Below, one piece after another: positions 36,898 to 49,135 of a stretch of 64,000 nt of DNA. The DNA comes from Variovorax paradoxus. GTDB lineage: Bacteria > Pseudomonadota > Gammaproteobacteria > Burkholderiales > Burkholderiaceae_C. The translations under genes were made by a program, and so were the position numbers. The notes under the pieces are model-generated. The model was not told the DNA's origin, searched no databases, and saw only the letters and a program-made list of their open reading frames with translations. Within the stretch, counting starts at the first letter, position 1, and every line of letters begins with the position of its first letter. Location: positions 3,286,001 to 3,350,000 of the forward strand of contig CP063166.1 in assembly GCA_016806145.1 (NCBI GenBank), given 5' to 3'.

Positions 36898-37131
36898 ATG
36901 CCCGAAAGCCTTCGTTCCGCGGAGTCCTTCGACGGCCACGATTCGCCGACGCTGCGCGCGATCCACGCCACCGCGCGCCAGGTGCAGCGCGCGCGGCGCG
37001 CGGAGACCGTGCGGCTGCGGCAGCGCGAGGCGCTGCTCGACATGCTCGCGCGCGTCATGGCCGACCTGCACATCACCAACGCCGAGCTCAATGCCGCGCG
37101 GCGCGCGCTCGCGCCGACGCGGCCGAAGTGA
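36898..37131 (+). CDS. Small basic helical protein, hypothetical
   Basis: A 77-residue predicted protein from ATG 36898, almost entirely helical with a strongly basic middle (ATARQVQRARRAETVRLRQREALLDMLARVMADLHITNAELNAARRAL). There is no signal peptide. It follows the YbjN gene by 26 bp, and its stop overlaps the next possible start by GTGA, which supports it as part of the operon. Function unknown. Confidence 0.6.
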   Translation: MPESLRSAESFDGHDSPTLRAIHATARQVQRARRAETVRLRQREALLDMLARVMADLHITNAELNAARRALAPTRPK

Positions 37132-37426
37132 GCGTCGTGCCATCGCCGCACGCGTCGGCCCTCGCGGCGATCGCCTGCGCGGCGCTGCCCGCCGCGACGA
37201 TCCCGGTGTTCTCCGAGGCCCATGGCTCGCTGCAGCGCATGGCCGATCGCTCGGCCGTGCTGGGCAACGCGCTCCCCGCGCGTGCGCGCCGAGACCGCCG
37301 CGCATCAAGCACTTCCTGCGCGACAACGGCGTGGCCTGCGGCGAGAGCGACACCCCGCAGCTCGGCCCCCGGCAGTCGCCGGCCGCGCGCGCCGCCACGC
37401 TGTCGGTCGGCGTGCTGTGCGGCTGA
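37128..37426 (+). pseudogene. Possible small secreted protein gene, apparently frameshifted
   Basis: GTG 37128 overlaps the previous stop and opens a frame with a hydrophobic start (ALAAIACAALPAATIPVFSEAHGSLQRMADRSAVLGNALPAR). Good coding sequence then resumes in the -1 frame (RIKHFLRDNGVACGESDTPQLGPRQSPAARAATLSVGVLCG) up to TGA 37424-37426. The switch lies around 37270-37300, near a CCCC run. A 1-nt loss, real or an assembly artefact, would explain it. The product would be about 98 residues. No family recognised. Confidence 0.4.
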
Positions 37427-37464
37427 GCCGGCAGCGTTTTCCAGAACCGTCCCCGAAAGAACGC

Positions 37465-37947
37465 ATGTTCCCCTCGCACCGTCATTCCGCCGCCGCGCCG
37501 CGGCCCTGGGCCAGCCTGTTCCGCGCGCTCGGCCTCGCCGGCCTGGGCCTGGCGGCCGTGCACATGCCCGTGCAGGCCCAGCCCGCGCCCTCGGCGCGCG
37601 CGCCGGTGCCGCAGCACTGGCTCCGCTATGCCGAGCGGGCCGGCAACCAGTTCCAGGGTCGGCTCAGCGATCCCGCCGACGAGACCGTGCAGCGCCTCCA
37701 TGCCTGGATGCAGCAGCGCCTGCTCGAAGAGGGCCGCACCCTGCCGCCGCCTCCGCTGATCGTGCGCGTCTGGGTCGCCCTCGACGGCCGGCCCGAGCGC
37801 GTGGCCTTCGATTCGCTGGGCAATGCGCAGGCCGATGCCGACCTGCGCCAGCTGCTGATTGCGCAGCCGCTGTCGGAGCCGCCGCCGCGGGACATGCGGC
37901 AGCCGATGGTGTTGCAGCTGGCGTTGAAAGTGCTGGGGCCGGGTTGA
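37465..37947 (+). CDS. Secreted protein with TonB-C-like domain
   Basis: This 160-residue protein has a signal peptide (about 1-38, ending VQAQ). Residues about 98-152 (LIVRVWVALDGRPERVAFDSLG...PPPRDMRQPMVLQLAL) resemble the TonB-C-like end of the STN protein at 11617 and of the TonB-like protein at 31961, including the shared PPP..RQP near the end. It has no membrane anchor or Pro-rich spanner, so it cannot transduce energy alone. It may compete for or link TonB-type contacts in the periplasm. It appears to be the last gene of the locus, 19 bp from the convergent S41 peptidase gene. Confidence 0.72.
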   Translation: MFPSHRHSAAAPRPWASLFRALGLAGLGLAAVHMPVQAQPAPSARAPVPQHWLRYAERAGNQFQGRLSDPADETVQRLHAWMQQRLLEEGRTLPPPPLIVRVWVALDGRPERVAFDSLGNAQADADLRQLLIAQPLSEPPPRDMRQPMVLQLALKVLGPG

Positions 37948-37966
37948 GGGGCGCAATCGCCCGGAT

Positions 37967-39055
37967 CTACTTGCGAGCGCCGGCCGATGCCTTCGCGGCC
38001 TCCGCCGCCTCGATCGCCGCGCTCACATCGCCCATCGTCACGGGATCGCTGTCCTTGCCGACCAACTCCCTGAGCGCCGCCAGGTGCGCCACGCCCAGCG
38101 CCTCGTCCGCGCTGGCCGGCAGATCGGGCACGACGCCCGTGCCTTCCCAGTTGGTGCGCGTGATCGGGTTGACCGAGCGCGCGAAGGGGATCGTGACCTC
38201 GAAGTGATCGTTCAACCGATGGTTGCTGGAGGGATGGGCGCCGCCCTTGGTGCGCTCTCCGACGATGCGGGCGCGTTTCAGCGCCTGCAGGTTGTACGCG
38301 AACTCCTCGCCGCCCGAGAAGGTCTGGCTGCTGGTCAGCACATAGACCGGCCGGTTCAGGTAGCGTGGACCGCGCAGCCTGGCGCGGGTCCAGTGCGACT
38401 CCACGCGGTTGCCCTCGCGATGCAGGACGTCGTTGAGATGCACCTTGCCTTCGAGCAAATGGCTGCTGACCTGGGCCACGCCCGCGGGCCAGCCGCCGCC
38501 GTTCTGGCGCAGGTCGACGATCAGGGCATCGGTGTGGGCGAGGAAACCGAAGGTGGCCGCGGCGGTCGCGGCCAGTGCCTCGGGCTTGTCGAAGCAGCGC
38601 AGGTCGATGTAGCCGACGTTGCCGGCCATGCGCTCGGCCTTGTAGAAGCAGTGGTTGAAGCGCACGTACTGTCGCTTCATCTGCGCCTGCGCCGCCGCGG
38701 CGGCCTGCGCATCGGCGGGTTGGGGCAGCGGCTCGCGGCTGAAGCCCACGAGCAGGTGCCGGTCCTGGCTCACCGACTGCAGATCCTGCTCGAGCTGCGT
38801 GCGCAGCGCGTCGGCCGTCTCGATGCCCGCGTAGGCCCCGTCGCGCAGCCGCGCGCGCAGGTGGGCCGCGATGGCATCGGCTTGCGCGGGCAGCACGTAG
38901 TGGGCCTGCACCAGCTCGGCGGCGCGGGCCACGAGGCGGTCGCGCTCGGCGGGCGCGATGGGGACGGTGTCGGGGGATTGCGCGGCGGCCGATGCGGCCA
39001 GCGCGCTCAGGGCAAGGGCGAGGAGGGCGAGGACGGAGGGAAGCAGGCGGCGCAT
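37967..39055 (-). CDS. S41-family (C-terminal processing-type) serine peptidase
   Basis: The start is placed at ATG 39055, giving a 362-residue protein with a signal peptide (MRRLLPSVLALLALALSALAASAAAQ). The S41/tricorn-core domain is clear: AGNVGYIDLRCFD, ALIVDLRQNGGGWP, the catalytic Ser in TSSQTFSGGEEFAYNL, and the general-base Lys in GERTKGGAH. No PDZ domain is evident, as in the shorter IRBP-like group. It acts in the periplasm on unknown substrates. It converges on the exoprotein locus with almost no gap, so read-through between them is possible. Confidence 0.9.
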   Translation of the reverse strand: MRRLLPSVLALLALALSALAASAAAQSPDTVPIAPAERDRLVARAAELVQAHYVLPAQADAIAAHLRARLRDGAYAGIETADALRTQLEQDLQSVSQDRHLLVGFSREPLPQPADAQAAAAAQAQMKRQYVRFNHCFYKAERMAGNVGYIDLRCFDKPEALAATAAATFGFLAHTDALIVDLRQNGGGWPAGVAQVSSHLLEGKVHLNDVLHREGNRVESHWTRARLRGPRYLNRPVYVLTSSQTFSGGEEFAYNLQALKRARIVGERTKGGAHPSSNHRLNDHFEVTIPFARSVNPITRTNWEGTGVVPDLPASADEALGVAHLAALRELVGKDSDPVTMGDVSAAIEAAEAAKASAGARK

Positions 39056-39086
39056 GGCCGCGATGCTAAGGCAGCGGAAAAGGGCT

Positions 39087-39455
39087 TCAGCCCGCTGCCG
39101 CGAGGATGTCCTCGAGCGCGCCGATGTCGATCGGCTTCTGCAGATGATGGTCGAACAGCTTGCGTCCGTCGGGGCCGCCCGCGGCGCCGGCATCGGCGGC
39201 CGAGAAGCCCGAGATCGCGACCAGGAGCTTCGGCGCGCCCTGGGCCTCGGTCTCGCGCAGGCGGCGCGCGACCTGGGTGCCGGGGATGTCGGGCAGGGTG
39301 AGGTCGATCAGCGCGGCATCGAAGCGTTCGGCCGCGGCGGCGTCCAGGGCCTGTTGGCCGGTGTAGGTGCAGCGGGCGGTGTGGTCCTGCAGGGTCAGCA
39401 GTTCCTGCAGCAGGTCGGCTGCGGCTTCGTTGTCGTCGACGATCAGCACATTCAC
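39087..39455 (-). CDS. Single-domain response regulator
   Basis: A 122-residue stand-alone receiver domain. Acidic DD (LIVDDNE) binds Mg, phospho-acceptor D51 lies in ALIDLTLPD, Ser/Thr in LLVAISG and Lys in LQKPID. GTG 39455 is preferred because AAGGA lies just upstream; an extended start at ATG 39518 is possible. There is no output domain, so it signals through protein contacts, presumably with the kinases encoded just upstream in the same direction. Confidence 0.88.
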   Translation of the reverse strand: MNVLIVDDNEAAADLLQELLTLQDHTARCTYTGQQALDAAAAERFDAALIDLTLPDIPGTQVARRLRETEAQGAPKLLVAISGFSAADAGAAGGPDGRKLFDHHLQKPIDIGALEDILAAAG

Positions 39456-39556
39456 GGCGGTCGGTCCTTGGCGGCCTTTGCGGCCTATGGTTTTCTGAAA
39501 ATGTCCGGAATGAAACATTGTCCCGGCACCGCGCCGCGCGTGGGGTAGGAGCAGGC

Positions 39557-40780
39557 CTACGGTTGCGCCGATCCCTGCGGCGCGGCCAGCGGCAGCTCGA
39601 CGCTGAAGGTCGATCCCTCGCCCGGTTCGCTCGCGACGCCGATGCGCCCGCCGTGCAGGCTCACGATCTGGCGCGTGATGTACAGGCCGAGGCCGAGCCC
39701 GGCCGCGTGCTTGCGGCTGTGTTCGGTGCGCTCGAACTGCTCGAAGATGCGCGCCTGGTCCTCGAGCGCGATGCCGATGCCGCGGTCGCGCACGCTGATG
39801 CGCGCCACGCCGTCCGCGCCGGTGCCGATCCGTTCCACCACCATCGCGACCGGCTGGCCGCCGCCGTAGCGCAGCGCGTTGGTCAGCAGGTTGGTAAGCA
39901 CCTGCTCGATCCGGAACTCGTCCCACACGCCCGGCAGCTCGGCCGGCGCCTGCAGCGAGATCTCGGAGCCCGCGGCCTCGGCCTGCTGGCGCAGGTTCTC
40001 GACCACGGCGCGCGCGAGCTGCGCGAGGTCGGTGGGCTTGGGCTGGATCGACAGCGCGTCCTTGCGCATGCGCGTGACGTCGAGCATGTCGTCGATCAGC
40101 CGCACCATGTTGCGGATCTGCCGCTGGTCGCGCTCGATCATCGCGGGCAGCCGGTCGGCGGTGAAGGCCGCGAGGTTGCCCTTCGAGACGTGCAGCTGGC
40201 GCAGCTGGGCCTCGAGGTAGAGGGTGTTGAGCGGCGTGCGCAGCTCGTGCGAGACCATCGACATGAAGTCGTCGCGCATGCGCACCGCGCGCTCGAGTTC
40301 GCGCTGCGTGACCTGCAGCTGCGCGACCAGCTCCTCCTGCTTGCGGTGCGCGTCGGCCAGCAGCTCCATCTCGTGGCGCAGCGCCTTGCGGTGGCGGTGC
40401 AGGTCGACGAACACGTTGACCTTGCTGATCACGGCATGCGGATCGAGCGGCTTCTGCAGGAAGTCGACGGCGCCGCTCTCGTAGCCCTGGAAGGCGTAGT
40501 TGCGCTCGCGGCCGGCGGCGCTCACGAAGATCAGCGGGATGTGCCGCGTGCGCTCGGTGCCGCGCATCATCTCGGCCAGCTCGAAGCCGTTCATGCCGGG
40601 CATCTGGACGTCGACGATGGCGAGCGCGAATTCGTGCTCGAGCAGCAGCGCCAGCGCGTCCTCGGCCGACTGGGCGCGGAACACGGAGCGCCCGGGCGCG
40701 CGGATCAGCGCCTCGAGCGCGACCAGGTTCTCGGGCAGGTCGTCGACGATCAGCAGCTTGCTTTCGACATCAATGTCCAT
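39557..40780 (-). CDS. Receiver-histidine kinase (REC-HisKA-HATPase)
   Basis: This 407-residue soluble protein has an N-terminal receiver (D57 in AIVDVQMPGMNG, K110), a short coiled coil (about 125-165), a HisKA domain with phospho-acceptor H178 (MVSHELRTPL) and an HATPase_c domain (NLLTNALRYG, DRGIGI, GLGLGLYI). With no sensor or membrane segment, it is likely driven by phosphorylation of its own receiver by another kinase, such as the large hybrid kinase at 42253. It overlaps the cheB gene end by 11 bp. Confidence 0.92.
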   Translation of the reverse strand: MDIDVESKLLIVDDLPENLVALEALIRAPGRSVFRAQSAEDALALLLEHEFALAIVDVQMPGMNGFELAEMMRGTERTRHIPLIFVSAAGRERNYAFQGYESGAVDFLQKPLDPHAVISKVNVFVDLHRHRKALRHEMELLADAHRKQEELVAQLQVTQRELERAVRMRDDFMSMVSHELRTPLNTLYLEAQLRQLHVSKGNLAAFTADRLPAMIERDQRQIRNMVRLIDDMLDVTRMRKDALSIQPKPTDLAQLARAVVENLRQQAEAAGSEISLQAPAELPGVWDEFRIEQVLTNLLTNALRYGGGQPVAMVVERIGTGADGVARISVRDRGIGIALEDQARIFEQFERTEHSRKHAAGLGLGLYITRQIVSLHGGRIGVASEPGEGSTFSVELPLAAPQGSAQP

Positions 40781-41375
40781 GGGCGGCCTCCAGGTGCATC
40801 AGCAGGGTGTGGAGATCGCGCAGCGGCAGCACGAAGTCGGGCGAATGGCGCGCTATGGCGGCGTTGGGCATGACGGAAACTTGGGCTTCTTGGGGATCCT
40901 GCACGGCGGTCAGTCCGCCGGCACGGTGAATGCGTTCCATGCCCTCGGCGCCATCGTCGTTGGCACCGGTGAGCAACACGCCGGCGAGGCCGGCGCCATA
41001 GACGTCGGCCGCGGAGGCCATCAGCACGTCGATCGAGGGGCGCGAGAACAGCACGGGCGGCTCGCAGCTGAGCGAGAAGCAGCGGTCGCGCTCGATCGAC
41101 AGGTGGTAGCCGGGCGGCGCGAAATAGAGCGTGCCGGCCGCGAGCGGCATCTTGTCGGCCGCCTCGCGCACCGGCATGGCGACGCGCTCGCCGAAGACTT
41201 CGGCCAGCCGGCTGTCGTGTCCCTCGGGCAGGTGCAGCACCACCACCTTGGGGATGCGGCCGCCCGCGGGCAGCCCGATGAGCAGGCCGAGCAACGCGTC
41301 GATGCCGCCGGCCGAGGCGCCGATGACCACCGCTTCGACGCGGCGGCGCAGATGGGAGGGCAGCGCCTGTCTCAC
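40770..41375 (-). CDS. cheB: CheB-type protein-glutamate methylesterase, stand-alone catalytic domain
   Basis: A 201-residue CheB catalytic domain without the usual N-terminal receiver. The nucleophile S21 lies in [10 protein letters not shown], the His in [11 protein letters not shown], and the Asp in [16 protein letters not shown] 41375 overlaps the cheR stop. CheB removes methyl groups from receptor glutamates or deamidates glutamines. No chemoreceptor is encoded in the window, so its substrate may be one of the clustered kinases or a distant receptor. Confidence 0.92.
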   Translation of the reverse strand: MRQALPSHLRRRVEAVVIGASAGGIDALLGLLIGLPAGGRIPKVVVLHLPEGHDSRLAEVFGERVAMPVREAADKMPLAAGTLYFAPPGYHLSIERDRCFSLSCEPPVLFSRPSIDVLMASAADVYGAGLAGVLLTGANDDGAEGMERIHRAGGLTAVQDPQEAQVSVMPNAAIARHSPDFVLPLRDLHTLLMHLEAAHGH

Positions 41376-42252
41376 GTGGCCTTCCTGTAGATGCGCTCGG
41401 GACGCGCCAGCGGCTCGAAGCGGTCGGCGTAGGCCGAGAAGTCGATGCTCTCCTTGGCGCCCAGGCCGAGGAAGCCGCGGTGGCTCAGCGACTCGTGGAA
41501 CAGGCCGAGCGCGCGGTTCTGCAGCTCGCGGTTGAAATAGATCAGCACGTTGCGGCAGGACACCAGCTGGGTCTCGGCGAACACGCTGTCGGTGGCCAGG
41601 CTGTGGTCGGCGAAGATGGTGTCGGCGCACAGCGAGGGGTCGAAGCGCGCGGCGTCGTAGGCCGCGGTGTAGTAGTCGGAGAACGAGCCCAGTCCGCCCG
41701 CGCGCTGGTAGTTGGCGGTGTAGCCGCGGATCGCCTCGAGCGGGAAGATGCCCTGGCGCGCCTTCTCGAGCGAGGCCGGGTTGATGTCGGTGGCGTAGAT
41801 CTGCGTGCGCGCGAGCAGGCCTTCCTCGCGCAGCAGGATGGCGAGCGAGAACACCTCCTCGCCGGTGCTGCAGCCGGCCACCCAGATCTTGACCGACGAA
41901 TAGGTGTGCAGCAGCGGCACCACGTGCCGGCGCAGGCCCAGGAAATAGGCTGGGTCGCGGAACATCTCGCTGACCGGGATGGTGAGGAACTGCAGCAGGC
42001 GCCCGAACAGCGCGGCGTCGCGCAGCACGCGGTCCTGCAGCGCCGAGATCGAGGGCAGGCCCAGCTGCGTGAGCGCGTGCAGCACGCGGCGCTTCTGCGA
42101 GGCCAGCGTGTAGTCGCGGAAGTCGTAGCTGTACTTGAGGTAGATCGCCTCCATCAGCAGGCGCAGCTCGATCTCGGTGTCGCTCAGCGGCTGCGGCGGC
42201 GCGGCGATCGCGCCGGGCAGGGCGGGGCGGCCGGTCGGCGGCGGCGCTTGCG

Positions 42253-42256
<4 letters not shown>
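41372..42256 (-). CDS. cheR: CheR-type protein-glutamate methyltransferase
   Basis: A 294-residue SAM-dependent methyltransferase. It has the N-terminal helical CheR domain ([34 protein letters not shown]), the SAM-binding motif [31 protein letters not shown] and [12 protein letters not shown] 42256 overlaps the upstream kinase stop (GTGA), giving tight coupling kinase-CheR-CheB-kinase. A disordered Pro-rich start precedes the fold. Confidence 0.93.
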
Positions 42257-45756
<3,500 letters not shown>

Positions 45757-45899
45757 TTCGAACGTAGTTGTGAACGAACAATTGACATTGTCTTCGACCG
45801 GCGGAGGCGGACGGCGCGCGGCCGCCCGACCGGCCCCGGAACGGCGGCAAGGTGCGAGGGAAGAGGGTGGGAGGGGCGGCCTGGGGGCCGCCCCGGAAC

Positions 45900-46592
45900 T
45901 CAGTACTCTAGCTTCGGATACCAGTCGGTGCCGCGGCCGGCCGGCGTCAGGTCGAGGATGTTCCACAGCGGGGTGGGGTCGACCGCGAAGCGCGGGTCCT
46001 GGCCGGGGTCGGCGGTTTCGGCCAGCTCGGGGGCCCAGAAATGATGCACGCGGCCCTCGCGCCGCACCCAGACGTCGAGCGCCGGCCATTCGCTGCCGTC
46101 GGGAGCGAGGCCGCGGTAGTCACGCGCGAAGTCGTCGCCGACCGTTTCGTAGAACGGCAGGTTGCGCCAGCCGCGCTCGCGCGCGAAGGCCAGCTGGCGC
46201 GCCACCGGCGAACGGCCGAGCACCGCGAACGCCACCTTCTGCGCGATGTCGCGCACCGGCACGTCGAGCGCGCCGAGGAAGGCGGTGCACATCGGGCAGG
46301 GCCGTTCGCGCTGCGGGCCGTACATCCAGAAGTAGGTGACCAGCGTGTCGTGGTCGCCGAACAGGTGCTCGAGGCCGACCGTGCGGCCGTACTCGTCGCG
46401 GAAGCGGTAGGGCGGCGGCTCGCCGCCCGGCGGCAGTTCGCGGCGCTGGGCGGCCACGCGCTCGACGTGGCGGCGCAGCTCGATCTCCTCGGCGAGCAGG
46501 GCGGTGCGGGCCTCGCGATAGGCCGCGCTGTCGTTGGGATAGGGGCGGCTCGCGGCGGCGGCGAGTTCGGTGGCGGGTTTCAGGGCGGTCAT
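45900..46592 (-). CDS. DUF899-family thioredoxin-like protein
   Basis: This 230-residue protein begins at ATG 46592 behind AAAGGAG. DUF899 proteins have a thioredoxin-like fold. Seen here: YRFRDEYGRTVGLEHLFGDHDTLVTYFWMYGPQRERPCPMCTAFLGALD, with a CPMC dithiol, and the C-terminal WNILDLTPAGRGTDWYPKLEY typical of the family. It is predicted to be cytoplasmic, with possible redox activity. It is divergent from the helicase gene and 143 bp upstream of the kinase gene start. Confidence 0.88.
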   Translation of the reverse strand: MTALKPATELAAAASRPYPNDSAAYREARTALLAEEIELRRHVERVAAQRRELPPGGEPPPYRFRDEYGRTVGLEHLFGDHDTLVTYFWMYGPQRERPCPMCTAFLGALDVPVRDIAQKVAFAVLGRSPVARQLAFARERGWRNLPFYETVGDDFARDYRGLAPDGSEWPALDVWVRREGRVHHFWAPELAETADPGQDPRFAVDPTPLWNILDLTPAGRGTDWYPKLEY

Positions 46593-46722
46593 CGGTGTCT
46601 CCTTTCGGAATTCGGACAGGCATGGCGAAAGCGGTGGCACATCGGACCTGTCCTGACGTGGCGCCGCTGCCGGTTCGGCCCCGAAATGACCGTGCGCTCC
46701 AGCCTACGCGGCGGCAGGGATA

Positions 46723-46758
46723 CTGTGAATTCCACCAGCACACTGGATGAACATCCAT
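46723..46758 (+). promoter_or_regulatory. Two tandem LexA-like boxes upstream of the helicase-AlkB operon
   Basis: Box 1 is CTGTGAATTCCACCAG (46723-46738), matching CTGT-N8-ACAG at 7 of 8 fixed positions. Box 2 is CTGGATGAACATCCAT (46743-46758), an imperfect palindrome. Their centres are 20 bp apart, on the same helix face. A TATACT -10-like hexamer abuts box 2 at 46758-46763, and the helicase ATG follows 36 nt later. Confidence 0.5.
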
Positions 46759-46798
46759 ATACTGGCGACCGCTGCGTCCCGTCGACCCTTCACTCCCG

Positions 46799-49135
46799 AT
46801 GCCCCGCGAAGCCCTCCAAGCCACTGTCGCGCCCGTCTCCGTCAAGGCGCTGTGCGCCTTCGGCGCGAAGGCCGGCGACCTCGACCTGCGCTTCGTGCCC
46901 GCGCCCAGCGCGCAGGAAGGCATGGCGGGCCACGCGCTGGTGCAGGGGCGGCGCGGCGAGCATTACCAGAGCGAGGTCGCGCTGCAGTCCGAATGCGGCG
47001 CCCTGCTGGTGCGCGGCCGCGCCGACGGCTACGAGCTGCAGTCGGGCAGCGCCCGCGTCGAGGAGATCAAGACCTTCCGCGGCGACTTCGACGCCATCCG
47101 CGGCAACCACCGCGCGCTGCACTGGGCGCAGGCGCGCTGCTACGGCTGGATGCTCTGCGAGGCCGACGGCCATGCGGCGATCACCGTGGCGCTGGTCTAC
47201 CTCGACCTCGCCACGGGCGAGGAAACCGTGCTCGAGGAACTGCACACGCGCGAGGAACTGCAGGCCCACTTCGAGGACCTCTGCGGCCGCTACATCGCCT
47301 GGGCCGAGCGCGAGGGCCGGCATCACGCGGCGCTGGCGGACCTGCTCGGCGCGCTGGCCTTTCCGCACGGGGCCTTCCGCACCGGCCAGCGCGAGCTCGC
47401 CGAGGCGGTCTACCGCGCGGCCTCGAAAGGCCACTGCCTGATGGCGCAGGCGCCCACCGGCATCGGCAAGACGCTGGCCACGCTGTTCCCGCTGCTCAAG
47501 GCGCGCGCGGCCGGCCGGGTCGACAAGGTGTTCTTCCTCACGGCCAAGACCTCGGGCCGCGCGATCGCGCTCGAGGCGTTGCGGCTGCTCGAGCGCCAGG
47601 CCGCCACCGGCGGCAAGGCGCCGGCCGATCCGCTGCGCGTGCTCGAGCTGACCGCGCGCGAAAAGGTCTGCGAGCACCCGGGCCGGGCCTGCCATGGCGA
47701 TGCCTGCCCGCTCGCCAAGGGCTTCTACGACCGGCTGCCGGCGGCGCGGGCCGAGGCCGCGCGCGCCGCCTGGCTCGACCGCCCGGCGCTGCGCCGCATC
47801 GCGCTCGCGCACGAGGTCTGCCCCTATTTCCTGGGACAGGAAATGGCCCACTGGAGCGACGTGGTGGTCGGCGACTACAACTACTACTTCGACGGCAGCG
47901 CCTTCCTCTGGGCCACCATGAAGGAACGCGAATGGCGTGCCGCGCTGCTGGTCGACGAGGCCCACAACCTGCTGGAGCGCGCACGCGGCATGTACACCGC
48001 GCCGCTCGACGACGGCGCGCTCGAGGAGGCCCACCGCGCCGCGCCCGCCGCCGTGCGCGGCCCGCTCGCGCGGCTGCACCGCGAATGGGGCGCGCTGCAG
48101 GAGGCGCAGCAGGCCAGCGCGGTCGACTACGAGACCGCCGACGAGATCCCCGAGCGCTTCGCGCGCAGCCTGCAGGCCGCCAACACCGCCATGGCCGAGC
48201 ACTTCGCGGCCACGCCCGACGCGGCGCAGGGCCCGCTGCAGCGCTTCTTCTTCGACGCGCTGCATTTCGCGCGGCTGGCCGAGAGCTTCGGCGACCATTC
48301 GGTGTTCGAGCGCACGCTGGGGCCGAACGGCTCGCGCGGGCTGGCCATTCGCAACCTCGTGCCCGCGCCCTTCCTCGAAGGCCGCTTCGCCGATGCCGCC
48401 TCGGCCGTCTGCTTCTCGGGCACGCTGTCGCCGTTTCCGTTCTACCGCGACGCGCTGGGCCTGCCCGGGGACGTGGCCGTGCTCGACGTCGACTCGCCGT
48501 TCAGCGGCCGCCAGCTCCATGTCGAGGTGGCGATGGACGTTTCCACGCGCTGGCGCGACCGCGCGCACTCGCTGCGCAGCGTGGCCGGCATCATCGGCAG
48601 CCAGTACGCGCGCCGGCCCGGCAACTACCTGGCCTTCTTCAGCAGCTTCGACTACCTCGAGCAGGCGCGCGCAGCCTTCGTCGCGCGGCATCCCGAGGTG
48701 CCGGTGTGGAGCCAGACCCGCGGCATGCCCGAGGCCGAGCGCCAGGCCTTCGTCGAGCGCTTCGCCGTCGGCGGCCGCGGCATCGGCTTCGCGGTGCTCG
48801 GCGGCGCCTTCGGCGAGGGCATCGACCTGCCGGGCACGCGCCTCGTGGGCGCCTTCGTCGCGAGCCTCGGGCTGCCGCAATACAACGCGCTCAACGAGAT
48901 CACGCGCGAGCGCATGGACGCGCGCTTCGGCAAGGGCTACGAGTACACCTACCTCTATCCGGGCCTGCAGAAGGTGGTGCAGGCCGCGGGCCGCGTGATC
49001 CGCACCGAGGATGACGAGGGCGTGCTGCACCTGCTCGACGACCGCTTCTCGCGCGCCGAGATCCGCGAGTTGCTGCCGCGCTGGTGGGAGGTTCGCCTCG
49101 GCGGGCAGCAAGGAGGCGGCGATGCGCGCCGCTAG
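46799..49135 (+). CDS. DinG/XPD-like ATP-dependent DNA helicase with N-terminal PD-(D/E)XK-like region
   Basis: 778 residues. Residues about 55-120 show a PD-(D/E)XK pattern (D76 in GRADGYE, E89-I-K91), suggesting a nuclease fold. The helicase core has Walker A APTGIGKT (218-225), DEAH (LLVDEAHNL), and four Cys spaced as in the Rad3/XPD iron-sulfur insert (KVCEHPGRACHGDACPL...VCPYFLG). Late motifs include VCFSGTLSPF and QAAGRVIRTEDD. It probably unwinds damaged or branched DNA 5'-3'. The AlkB-like gene overlaps its end, and LexA-like boxes precede it. Confidence 0.92.
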   Translation: MPREALQATVAPVSVKALCAFGAKAGDLDLRFVPAPSAQEGMAGHALVQGRRGEHYQSEVALQSECGALLVRGRADGYELQSGSARVEEIKTFRGDFDAIRGNHRALHWAQARCYGWMLCEADGHAAITVALVYLDLATGEETVLEELHTREELQAHFEDLCGRYIAWAEREGRHHAALADLLGALAFPHGAFRTGQRELAEAVYRAASKGHCLMAQAPTGIGKTLATLFPLLKARAAGRVDKVFFLTAKTSGRAIALEALRLLERQAATGGKAPADPLRVLELTAREKVCEHPGRACHGDACPLAKGFYDRLPAARAEAARAAWLDRPALRRIALAHEVCPYFLGQEMAHWSDVVVGDYNYYFDGSAFLWATMKEREWRAALLVDEAHNLLERARGMYTAPLDDGALEEAHRAAPAAVRGPLARLHREWGALQEAQQASAVDYETADEIPERFARSLQAANTAMAEHFAATPDAAQGPLQRFFFDALHFARLAESFGDHSVFERTLGPNGSRGLAIRNLVPAPFLEGRFADAASAVCFSGTLSPFPFYRDALGLPGDVAVLDVDSPFSGRQLHVEVAMDVSTRWRDRAHSLRSVAGIIGSQYARRPGNYLAFFSSFDYLEQARAAFVARHPEVPVWSQTRGMPEAERQAFVERFAVGGRGIGFAVLGGAFGEGIDLPGTRLVGAFVASLGLPQYNALNEITRERMDARFGKGYEYTYLYPGLQKVVQAAGRVIRTEDDEGVLHLLDDRFSRAEIRELLPRWWEVRLGGQQGGGDARR

